DNA of 12,496 nt from an uncultured bacterium (GTDB lineage: Bacteria; Cloacimonadota; Cloacimonadia; Cloacimonadales; Cloacimonadaceae): positions 1-12,496 of the forward strand of contig CALLHY010000017.1 of assembly GCA_938009275.1 (NCBI GenBank). The letters are read 5' to 3'. Below the pieces are notes generated by a model. It worked only from the letters and a program-made list of their open reading frames with translations, was not told the origin of the DNA and made no database searches. Positions 6,201 through 12,496 of the stretch are shown one piece after another. The stretch's first letter is position 1. Each line of letters begins with the position of its first letter. The translations under genes were made by a program, and so were the position numbers.

Positions 6201-8715
6201 TATCCGTAATCCCTACAATGTCGTTCATTGTAGTAAGCGAGGCATAAATCTCATCTACTGGATGAGCACCGATGTTCTTAATGGTTAAGGTTAATTCCGC
6301 TTCTTCACCCGGGTCCAGAACCTGGTTGTTAGAGTCTATCACCAGGTAGGAAATGAAGCTAAGTTTGGGAGCTTCCACGGCAATGAACTCTGATACATGA
6401 TACTCTGTGTCTAGTGCATCGGTTAAGTTTATGTGTAGCCTTAGCATGGTGGCATTGGGTGTGTTGGGTGCAATCTGGATAACAACTGGTAAGGTGTTCA
6501 TACCTTCTTGTCCACCCTGGATGGCTGCATAGCTTATCTGATTGTTCACAATGTTTATGTAGGGGCTGTCTGTGGTTATGGTACCGCTAAGCCCGGATAT
6601 AGGTTCAGTTCCGGTGTTGGCTAAGCCAAAAAGGACTTCAATGGTCTCGCCATTACCAGCTATACCATTATTATCACCTATGGAATCACCTAAGTTGTCG
6701 TCGTCTATCACAATCATTGCCGGAACCAGGGTTGGAATGTCAACGATGGAAATGGAGCTTTGCTTGGGCTTGAAGTTATGCTTGCTAACCGTTAACACAG
6801 CTTCACCGGCTACCATATCTACGGGCAGCACCAATATAACGTGGCCTTCTGCATCGGTGTAACCTCTGCTAAGTATCTGAGTGCCAAAACTAATGGTAAC
6901 AGCCACCCCCTCTACAGGTATATTCGCGCTATCTGTAACTGCTACATCGTATAGGCTTAATCCCAAATGAATCAAGGGTTCTGAAACAACGTTGAAGTAA
7001 TTGGGAATACCGGTAAATACTTCCATGGTAGGATCACCCATCAGATTACACCAGTGAGTGAAGGACTGAACGTTGCTGGGTGAAGAAACGCCAAAGATTT
7101 GATGCATATATAGCTTTCCATGCAGCGTGGCTTCGCCCATGGTGCGCATATTGTGTACGAATATCCCGTCGAATATTCCGCCATGAAGCACGTTATTAAA
7201 TGTGGTGTGGGTGCTGGCAGTACTCATGCCAATAGCTGTTACCGATCCTTTGGGTACAGCAGAGGTTCCATATCGGATTAATGACTCAGTTTCACCTGTG
7301 CCCCCGCTATAGTTACCTGTTGCACAGGTAATTACTACGGCGTGAGGTAAGCGGTAGGCATTGGTTAAGCTGCCTTCTGAGGGTGGAACCCAGTCAATAT
7401 AGCCTCTAAAGCTATAAAATCCCACTCCCTGATTTATTGCCATGGTGGCAGTAGCAGTACTGGGAGAGGATGAATATGCTTCTGTAAATGTGTAGTTCGG
7501 ATTAGTAAGCAAACTAAGCTCTTTGATGTATTTACTTATGTACATGGTTGAAATGCCCGAAGGAGCATTGTCTGCCTCCAATAGCATCCGGTTAAGCCAA
7601 CCGGCTGTAGCTATATTGATATCACGTTCGTACATGTATATTTTGTTAAAGATAGTGGTTAACTGAGAAAGGTTTTCGGCAGATATACGGCCTATGAACA
7701 CGTCTCCCAACAAGTCTGAACCAACCAGATGTGTATAGGGATAGTCTCCCCCACCACTTGAAACTGTATAGGCAGGTATTGAATAGCTTCCACCCGTGTC
7801 GCCAATCAAGATCACAAAATCTGGACGGGTAGCAAGATTGTTATACTGCGACAGGATGTAGCTTCTAATGGACTCGGTAGAGGAACCTGCCTCATTCGTT
7901 GCGGTACTGGCCAACATCACTTCAGCACCCTTCTGCCTCTTCCACAAAGCGAAGTTGTCTATAGCGGAAAGATACAGGGGATCAGAATTTGTTCCATATA
8001 TTATTAAGATGCGGGGAGGCGTATTAGCAACCAAGCGTGAGCGATAGTCATCGAAGTTCAATATCATAGACTCGTAGATACTGCTAAACGAGGAAGATAT
8101 CTGCTGTGGTTCACTTAATAACTCATTCTGTGCTGCGTCGTTAATATAGTTTAGCTTGAAACGGATGTTCTCATTTATTGTCAGTTCTCCGCTTTGAGCA
8201 TTGTATGAGAAGGGATTTATCTGAATAGTAACAATCCTGAAGTCGCGTAGAATCATCGGGTCACTATACTGAATGGCAGCTTCCGGGTAGTTACCCCCAT
8301 TGCTATAGTAAGCTTCATTTATTGCAAAGCTTTTTGGTGAATCGAGATCGGCACCTTGCTGAACAGGATAGGGAACAACACCAGAAACAGTGCTTTGTTG
8401 CGATGACACCACCTCGATGCTTACTCTGCCATGAGCTGGCACAGCTATTGATGTGCTAATTGTTGGCAATTCGGGTAAGCCGCGTTCAAGCAGCGTTCCA
8501 GAGTTGGGAATCTCAACCTTTTTATAGCTAACACCACCGGATATCTCATCCCTTATAGTGTAAGCAGGCAGGGTAAAATCCACCACCATGCCTGTTGAGC
8601 TCTTCGCTCCCATAGTAAAGGCAGAATTGAATGACTGGAGATTAGACAGTGTCGCATCTCCGAAGGCCAGGCTCGCAAGCAAACACGCGAGCAAAATCAG
8701 GGTTACTTTCTTCAT
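3256..8715 (-). CDS. Giant gingipain-like (C25 family) secreted multidomain protein, catalytic His replaced
   Basis: This 1819-residue protein has a signal peptide (1 to about 19) and a C25-type propeptide (about 60-195, with GLPELP). A C25 catalytic-like domain spans about 233-568, with ILIIYG, DFVILIGD (299-306), DVFIGRISAE (338-347) and MGDPTMEVF (559-567). Gingipains read NY-T/I-GHG at the catalytic His; here it is SFRGYID, so Tyr439 replaces His. The nucleophile Cys464 remains in ITCATGNY. An Ig-like domain follows (about 575-658). Four CARDB-like repeats each open with a D/N-rich, possibly calcium-binding loop ending in GE (671-690, 794-804, 1158-1170, 1272-1286). Between the second and third lies a possible nidogen-like domain (about 900-1140). 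Then come a MAM-like jelly roll (about 1380-1540), a carboxypeptidase-regulatory-like domain (about 1546-1620), an FnIII (about 1626-1715) and a FlgD-like sorting tail (1735-1819, NYPNPFNPTT). GAGGA lies seven bases before the ATG. Proteolytic activity is uncertain; secretion and surface anchoring are likely. Confidence 0.9.
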   Translation of the reverse strand: MKKVTLILLACLLASLAFGDATLSNLQSFNSAFTMGAKSSTGMVVDFTLPAYTIRDEISGGVSYKKVEIPNSGTLLERGLPELPTISTSIAVPAHGRVSIEVVSSQQSTVSGVVPYPVQQGADLDSPKSFAINEAYYSNGGNYPEAAIQYSDPMILRDFRIVTIQINPFSYNAQSGELTINENIRFKLNYINDAAQNELLSEPQQISSSFSSIYESMILNFDDYRSRLVANTPPRILIIYGTNSDPLYLSAIDNFALWKRQKGAEVMLASTATNEAGSSTESIRSYILSQYNNLATRPDFVILIGDTGGSYSIPAYTVSSGGGDYPYTHLVGSDLLGDVFIGRISAENLSQLTTIFNKIYMYERDINIATAGWLNRMLLEADNAPSGISTMYISKYIKELSLLTNPNYTFTEAYSSSPSTATATMAINQGVGFYSFRGYIDWVPPSEGSLTNAYRLPHAVVITCATGNYSGGTGETESLIRYGTSAVPKGSVTAIGMSTASTHTTFNNVLHGGIFDGIFVHNMRTMGEATLHGKLYMHQIFGVSSPSNVQSFTHWCNLMGDPTMEVFTGIPNYFNVVSEPLIHLGLSLYDVAVTDSANIPVEGVAVTISFGTQILSRGYTDAEGHVILVLPVDMVAGEAVLTVSKHNFKPKQSSISIVDIPTLVPAMIVIDDDNLGDSIGDNNGIAGNGETIEVLFGLANTGTEPISGLSGTITTDSPYINIVNNQISYAAIQGGQEGMNTLPVVIQIAPNTPNATMLRLHINLTDALDTEYHVSEFIAVEAPKLSFISYLVIDSNNQVLDPGEEAELTLTIKNIGAHPVDEIYASLTTMNDIVGITDNEAFFGELPVNIDVTAGTNRFGILARSVAVPGMLIPMKLRLYNDSGFEQFIDFTLTLGEVTVNDPLGPDAYGYVIYDWMDISYPDVPIYDWHGISPAEGGLGTALNISDGYTSGNEGDQVGANSLAVVDLPFPFQFYGRVYNQITVCSNGFIAMGVTANAEFRNFRLPGAMGPSPMIAAFWDDLATVSGSGIYTWYNHVDHTYTIEWYNMRNGGANGTHNETFQIILYDPAAYPTSLGDGPIKIQYNNFNNVDAQTGNRHGNYATIGIEDHTGRVGLEYTFNNVYPTAAAPLSHHKAIYITNAPTYYLIAHLVIDATHIDDTNGNGVCEPGETVNLGVGLTNSGNVVAENVTAVISTNSPYISFNNTEAQYFPLDPSATGVNQLPYSFTIAPNCPDGEVITFSLEVTSGEMQWTRMLSIQVKASSLSLHSHMVDDHETNFNGVIDAGESFNLIVNLSNDSVIDAKNVQINLSSSNSLVQIANPAISMDSIAPNDVYQLKFQVDCSAVPVTDAVLPFQISATSSNGSPLQANFELLYNNPNININFEQNNGQFISETGWVWGTHAQISAHSGQKLWATNLSGDYPNLVEYHLYTPQYLLTTGSQLSFYHRYGFENGYDGANVSISTDGGDTWTIINPAAGYTATSLNGLNGQPGWTGNSSTWTNPTFNLSSYANQNVMFRFRFGSDGGTSSTGWVIDDFQLTGVDKKLGYLHGIVYPTSGVSPTMVRVKSNQRYTTHPNEEGHFKLFLPNGTHNVVASVPFHQSSALNNVVINPQTPVQYTEFTLIDLPKPAALSFNVDNDTGVLILSWQNPIEPVLPVLGYKVYRRFNTGSFESVLTTELNTYTETLSLTGTYEFYVSVQYLGVEGSPSETVSFAYPYVSNPQEDNTPVLVTCLDGNYPNPFNPTTNIAFSLAKAGKAKLSIYNLKGQLVKSLVNGQLAEGRHTVVWNGLDENNRSVASGMYFYRLESGSYRAVKKMLLMK

Positions 8716-8779
8716 TGAAACATCCTCAAAGCTAGTTTGTGGTAAAATGAACGTAGTAGCAAGACTTGTTCCAAGTTCA

Positions 8780-10201
8780 TTATAGATTATAGTATAACAT
8801 CATTTCATGGGGGTGCGGTCTTGCGGACACAGCCTCATGTTCTTTAAGCTTCATGGCGATGTGGCTTTCGATTAGTTCTTCGTTGAAAACGTCACCCTGA
8901 AGCAAGAAATCGTGGTCATCTTTCAGGGCTTGCATGGCTTCTGCCAGATTTGCAGGGATAGACAGCAGCGAGGCTTTCTTTTCTTCGCTCCAGGCATACA
9001 CGTTATCATCAAAGGGCCCCAGATTATACTTCGCCGGGTCAATCTTGTTCTTTATGCCGTCAAGGCCAGCCATTAGTATCGCGCTCATGGCGAAATAGGG
9101 ATTGCAGGTACCATCACCGGTGCGGAATTCAAAACGCTTGCTTTCCGGGGTGTTGGCATACTTGGGAATGCGAATGGCAGCACTGCGATTGGCAAGGCCA
9201 TAGAATAGCTTTACGGGAGCTTCAAAGCCGGGCAACAAACGCTTATAGCTATTGGTAGAAGGATTGGTGAAGGCTACCAAAGCACGGCCATGCTTCAGGA
9301 TACCGCCAATGAACCATATTGCCTCTTTGGACAAATCGGCATATCCACCCTTCTTGTAAAACACATTCTTGCCTTTCTTGTGCAGCATAATGTGGAAGTG
9401 CATGCCATTTCCAGCGTGATTATATATAGGCTTGGGCATAAAGGTAGCGGTTAAGCCATGCGCCAAAGCTGTTCTGCGAATGATGTCTTTCATTATCATC
9501 ACGTCATCGCATATCCGGGGGAACTCAAGCAGTTCAGTTTCTATCTCCTGCTGAGCAGACAAGCCAACTTCATGGTGGTGATAGCGCACCTTTATGTCTT
9601 GATCTTCAATTAGGTCAACCATCTCCTGGCGCACTTCATAGAACTGGTCAAAGGGTGTATCCATGTGATAGCCTTTTACATTGTCCAAGCTCATGGCATC
9701 CACGTCGTCCCAGTCATCCGGCAAGGATTCTTTGGTCTGGCGCGAACTGATGTTGTATCCCGCACTAAAGGGATCGGAATTATACTGAGTAGTGTCGAAC
9801 AAGTGATATTCCAGCTCAGGAATCCAGGTGGAAGTATCGGCAATACCTGTGGAGAGAAGGTATGCATGCGCTCTGTGGGCTACGCTACGCGGGTCTTTTT
9901 TTACTCCGACGCGTGTTTCAGCATCGCAAATGGAGCAGATCATGCGCAGGGTGGGAGTCTCGAAAAACTGGTCTATATGCGCTGTTTCAATATCCGGCAT
10001 AAGCACCATATCCCCGCTTTCCACGCTTCTCATTCCGGGAATAGACGAGCCATCAAAAGGGATTCCACGCTGTAGCACGTTTAATATTCTTCTTGCTGGG
10101 AAAGTGATGTGATACCATTTTCCATCCAAGCCGCAATACTTAAGGTCAATCGCCTTAACGTCGTGATCGGTAATCATTTGTTGAATCTGTTGCTGATCCA
10201 T
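8780..10201 (-). CDS. glnA: Glutamine synthetase, type I
   Basis: This enzyme joins ammonia to glutamate using ATP to make glutamine in the cytoplasm, usually as a dodecamer. The 473 residues align end to end with E. coli GlnA at nearly the same numbering. Asp50 lies in PFDGSSIP; metal ligands are Glu129 and Glu131 (PELEYHLFD), Glu211 (HHHEV), Glu219, His268 (GMHFH) and Glu358. The flap Glu327 lies in PGFEAP, and Arg339 and Arg344 in NRSAAIRIP. The length and the segment around 140-185 fit the longer GSI-beta form. Tyr402 (NVY) aligns with the Tyr397 that adenylyltransferase modifies in E. coli, but other forms also have a Tyr there, so regulation is open. AGGAG lies seven bases before the ATG. 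It follows the site-2 protease gene after 54 bases. Confidence 0.96.
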   Translation of the reverse strand: MDQQQIQQMITDHDVKAIDLKYCGLDGKWYHITFPARRILNVLQRGIPFDGSSIPGMRSVESGDMVLMPDIETAHIDQFFETPTLRMICSICDAETRVGVKKDPRSVAHRAHAYLLSTGIADTSTWIPELEYHLFDTTQYNSDPFSAGYNISSRQTKESLPDDWDDVDAMSLDNVKGYHMDTPFDQFYEVRQEMVDLIEDQDIKVRYHHHEVGLSAQQEIETELLEFPRICDDVMIMKDIIRRTALAHGLTATFMPKPIYNHAGNGMHFHIMLHKKGKNVFYKKGGYADLSKEAIWFIGGILKHGRALVAFTNPSTNSYKRLLPGFEAPVKLFYGLANRSAAIRIPKYANTPESKRFEFRTGDGTCNPYFAMSAILMAGLDGIKNKIDPAKYNLGPFDDNVYAWSEEKKASLLSIPANLAEAMQALKDDHDFLLQGDVFNEELIESHIAMKLKEHEAVSARPHPHEMMLYYNL

Positions 10202-10255
10202 GCTTGTTCTCCTGTATGTTTTCTTTTGTTTGTTAATTGTAATATTGCTATTGCC

Positions 10256-10900
10256 TTACATTATGCCCAGTAGCTGCATGGCGAATTTAACCGGTGGCAT
10301 TATTATCGTGCCAATCAGGTTTAGTCCCAAAAGGCGAGAGCCAATAATGATGGCAAAGAGGTATATCATCCCTTTACGCTCCTGCATTGTCCACTTAAAA
10401 TACGCAGTATCGGTTAATGCCATGCCTATAACCTTGGAGCCATCGAGCGGCGGCACTGGGATTAGATTAAAAAACGCCAAGAGCAGGTTCATAAATATCA
10501 CATAAAAAGACACAACCTGCACTATGGGGACGCTGCCCAAGAGGTGATAAACCACCGCAAATGCTGAAGCAATCAGCATGTTCGACACTGGCCCTGCCAA
10601 TGCCGTTAAGCCCGAATCCCGCTTAAAGTTACGGAAATTATATGGATTAAAGGGAACCGGTTTGGCATAACCATATACAAATCCTGCCGAAAAAAAGAGC
10701 AATAGCGGCAGGATAATGGTTCCAAAGAGGTCTATATGCTTTATGGGGTTCAGGCTAAGTCTGCCCGCTCGCCTGGCAGAGTCGTCACCCAGCCAGTACG
10801 CTGCCAGAGCGTGGCTAAATTCGTGTACAATTATGCTAAGGAACACAATTGCTATTATCAGTCCGTTTTGGATTAGTTTTATAATGGGATCGGCGTTCAT
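10256..10900 (-). CDS. Site-2 protease family (peptidase M50) membrane metalloprotease
   Basis: This 214-residue integral membrane protein is almost entirely hydrophobic segments. The zinc motif HEFSH lies at 26-30 within the first membrane helix. The second active-site motif, NLIPVPPLDG, is at 145-154, with Asp153 as the expected third zinc ligand. SARRAGRLSLNP (41-52) and LTALAGPVSN (98-107) are typical of the short YwhC-like M50 group without a PDZ domain. Members cleave substrates inside the membrane, but the substrate here is unknown. Its ATG overlaps the tyrS stop as ATGA, and AAGGAAG sits just upstream inside tyrS, so translation is probably coupled. Pairing with tyrS may be only operon economy. 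Confidence 0.93.
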   Translation of the reverse strand: MNADPIIKLIQNGLIIAIVFLSIIVHEFSHALAAYWLGDDSARRAGRLSLNPIKHIDLFGTIILPLLLFFSAGFVYGYAKPVPFNPYNFRNFKRDSGLTALAGPVSNMLIASAFAVVYHLLGSVPIVQVVSFYVIFMNLLLAFFNLIPVPPLDGSKVIGMALTDTAYFKWTMQERKGMIYLFAIIIGSRLLGLNLIGTIIMPPVKFAMQLLGIM

Positions 10901-12099
10901 ATCTTCCTTATTTTTATAAACTTTCTCTTTCCTGCCCGCAGCACCATGCCATCTATGGGCTCAATAGCCGCATCGATAGACGTAATCTTGTTGCCATCCA
11001 GGCTAACTCCCCCACCCTGAATAAGCCGTTTTGCCTCTCCGCTGCCGGAGCACAGTCCACTATCGGTTAAGAGTTTAACTACTTTGTAGCTGCTTTCTGA
11101 GGCGCAATACTCTGGGATGTCTTCTGGTATCTCTTTGTTCGAAAACAAGCTCTCAAATGCTGCTTGTGCGTTTTCTGCTGCCTCGGAACCATGATATAGG
11201 CTTACAATCTCGCGTGCCAGTCTTTTCTTCAAGATCATCGGATTTATGCCGGAGCTAAGCTCTGCTTTTATGGCTTCCAATCCATCGGGATCGGTGGTAG
11301 TGGCATAGCAGAAATAGTTCATAATAAGGCTATCGGGAATACTCATCACTTTACCAAATTTCTCGTTGGGCGGATCGAACACGGCAATGTAGTTATTCAG
11401 CGATTTACCCATCTTATTCACGCCATCGGTTCCAAGCAGGATGGGTGACAGCACTGCCACCTGCTGTTCCATGCCGAAATAGCGCTGCATATCGCGTCCA
11501 CAGAGAATGTTGAACTTCTGCTCAGTTGCTCCAAGCTCCACATCGCTATTAATGGCTACAGAATCATAAGCCTGCAATATGGGATACATAATTTCGTGCA
11601 TACCCAGGGACAAACCTTGCTCATAGCGGTTGCGGAAAGTGTCGTGCGCCATAAACTGCGCCAGGGTAAACTTACCCATCATCTTTAGCACTTCGCTCAT
11701 GCCCATTTTGCCAAACCACTCGCTCTGATAGCGAATCTCGGTCTGTTCAGGTTTCAGCACCGTATATAGCTGTTCCATATACTTTTCGCTGTTATACTTA
11801 ATCTGCTCAAAGCTAAGTGGTGGACGTGATTCATCCCTGCCCGTGGGATCACCTATCTGGGCGGTAAAGTCGCCTATTATAATAACTCCCGTATGCCCCA
11901 GGTCTTGAAACTCACGCATTTTGCGGATGGGCACCAGATGCCCGATATGAACGTCATATCCGGTTGGGTCGATGCCATATTTTATTCTAAGGGGTCTGCC
12001 GACCTTGGCAGCACTGGCAAATTTATCTTTCAGCTCCGCCAGGGGGATAATCTCTTCCACGCCCCGACTGATGATCTTCAGTTCATTTTCAAAAGCCAT
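10897..12099 (-). CDS. tyrS: Tyrosyl-tRNA synthetase, type 2 (TyrZ-like)
   Basis: It charges tRNA-Tyr with tyrosine in the cytoplasm. The 400 residues show the class I signatures: HIGH at 51-54 after YGIDPTGYDV, GDFTAQIGDPTGR (76-88), the tyrosine-pocket region around QAYDS (176-180), and a KMGKS loop at 229-233. An S4-type RNA-binding domain closes the protein (about 338-398). HIGH rather than HLGH, a KM-KS loop rather than KFGKT, and a length near 400 place it in the type 2 subfamily. The loop has Gly where KMSKS has Ser, a tolerated variant. AGGA lies seven bases before the ATG, supporting this start. It is the first gene of the cluster, and the next gene overlaps it by four bases. Confidence 0.96.
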   Translation of the reverse strand: MAFENELKIISRGVEEIIPLAELKDKFASAAKVGRPLRIKYGIDPTGYDVHIGHLVPIRKMREFQDLGHTGVIIIGDFTAQIGDPTGRDESRPPLSFEQIKYNSEKYMEQLYTVLKPEQTEIRYQSEWFGKMGMSEVLKMMGKFTLAQFMAHDTFRNRYEQGLSLGMHEIMYPILQAYDSVAINSDVELGATEQKFNILCGRDMQRYFGMEQQVAVLSPILLGTDGVNKMGKSLNNYIAVFDPPNEKFGKVMSIPDSLIMNYFCYATTTDPDGLEAIKAELSSGINPMILKKRLAREIVSLYHGSEAAENAQAAFESLFSNKEIPEDIPEYCASESSYKVVKLLTDSGLCSGSGEAKRLIQGGGVSLDGNKITSIDAAIEPIDGMVLRAGKRKFIKIRKI

Positions 12100-12136
12100 T
12101 GTTTCGTCCTATTCCATTGTTTTTTTGGGTGCAAGC

Positions 12137-12165
12137 ACATCACATAATATGCCATTATTTGTCAA
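12137..12165 (-). promoter_or_regulatory. Candidate sigma-70-type promoter for tyrS
   Basis: On the minus strand a perfect TTGACA lies at 12165-12160. Seventeen bases further the hexamer TGATGT (12142-12137) takes the -10 position but is a poor match to TATAAT. The distance to the tyrS ATG (about 38 bases from the -10) is reasonable. The -35 is convincing, the -10 is not. Confidence 0.35.
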
Positions 12166-12344
12166 GCGATATGGGTTACATCAGCTTATGAAGCCAGTTA
12201 TCAGTCTATTAATAGCATAACTGAACAGCCTGCAAGCTAAACGAGTTTTACCAAATCTGGAGTCTATCTGGCATATCCCCTTATGCATAGTCCTCTTGCT
12301 TTTATGCCGGATGAGCCACAGATACAGATGTAGTCTTTAAAAAA

Positions 12345-12371
12345 AACCACAGAGGCACAGAGATAACAGAG
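12345..12371. repeat. CCACAGAG-type octamer repeat
   Basis: CCACAGAG (12347-12354), GCACAGAG (12355-12362) and ATAACAGAG (12363-12371) follow one another after a run of A. Weaker related pieces lie at 12315-12330 (GCCACAGATACAGATG) and 12393-12403 (ACCACTGAGGG). Repeats of this CCACAGAG style are, from general knowledge, widespread between genes of environmental bacteria. Function is unknown. Confidence 0.55.
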
Positions 12372-12417
12372 GATTCGGAATGTTAACTACAAACCACTGA
12401 GGGAGCAAACTGATAAC

Positions 12418-12435
12418 AAACCGGTTTCAACCGGT
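12418..12435. other. ACCGGT palindrome pair
   Basis: ACCGGT occurs at 12420-12425 and again at 12430-12435. Each is self-complementary and the pair can form a six-base stem with a TTCA loop. The first lies within the ten-base palindrome AAACCGGTTT (12418-12427). It could be an extragenic palindrome or a protein-binding dyad. Confidence 0.35.
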
Positions 12436-12496
12436 ATTAGATTACTAATCTTTCCCAGTTGAATAAGCCATTGGTGGACAATAAAATAGTTAAAAA

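Larger units (their letters stand above)
12100..12496. other. Right-edge intergenic region upstream of tyrS
   Basis: These 397 bases show no supported gene. They hold the tyrS ribosome-binding site (AGGA at 12110-12107), the candidate promoter, the CCACAGAG-type repeat and the ACCGGT palindromes. Bases 12180-12310 show nothing recognisable. I see no T-box motif or specifier stem-loop, the usual Firmicutes control of tyrS. Confidence 0.6.

Noticed and set aside
9665..10112. Two overlapping plus-strand frames opposite glnA
   Set aside because: The minus strand encodes a fully conserved glutamine synthetase. These are frame shadows.
12100..12496. T-box riboswitch upstream of tyrS
   Set aside because: I could not find the conserved T-box sequence or an antiterminator, and the TTGACA-type promoter lies too close to the start to leave room for one.

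Overview
The window looks like a chromosomal segment of a Gram-negative bacterium that decorates its surface or exports proteins with C-terminal sorting tails of the type IX (Por) kind. Two large secreted proteins carry YPNPF-type tails, one with the FNPTT variant fused to a FlgD-like Ig fold. This tail style, the C25 peptidase with many CARDB-like repeats and the moderate base composition suggest Candidatus Cloacimonadota or a related FCB-group lineage. That placement is inferred from protein style, not from a marker tree.

Layout: all five genes lie on the minus strand, so the transcription order is right to left. From the right come tyrS (12099 to 10897), a site-2 protease (10900 to 10256, overlapping the tyrS stop by four bases as ATGA), glnA (10201 to 8780) and a giant 1819-residue gingipain-like secreted protein (8715 to 3256). 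The last is followed by a convincing rho-independent terminator at 3218-3193. No terminator is visible between these four genes, so they may form one transcription unit of about 9 kb starting from a TTGACA-type promoter near 12165. The first three are housekeeping functions: tRNA charging, membrane proteolysis and nitrogen assimilation. The fourth is a surface or secreted protein and may have its own promoter.

The left 3.2 kb is a repeat-rich island holding one isolated gene (1951 to 515), a 478-residue secreted protein with propeller-like repeats and a sorting tail. On both sides of it lie direct copies of the same repeats: octamer arrays that differ in copy number, an ATTCCAGA/TCTGGAAT palindrome, a CCACGAATTACACTG-type repeat, and a short element with imperfect terminal inverted repeats. 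A second element, also present twice, has the same two asymmetric terminal arms but a different interior. I regard this element family as the most interesting non-coding structure here.

The most interesting protein observation is in the giant C25-family protein. The nucleophile Cys is present (C464), but the position where gingipains have the catalytic His (the GHG motif) reads G-Tyr-Ile (Y439). The protein may be a pseudo-peptidase or use altered catalysis. I found no CRISPR array, tRNA, rRNA, transposase, integrase or obvious defence system.
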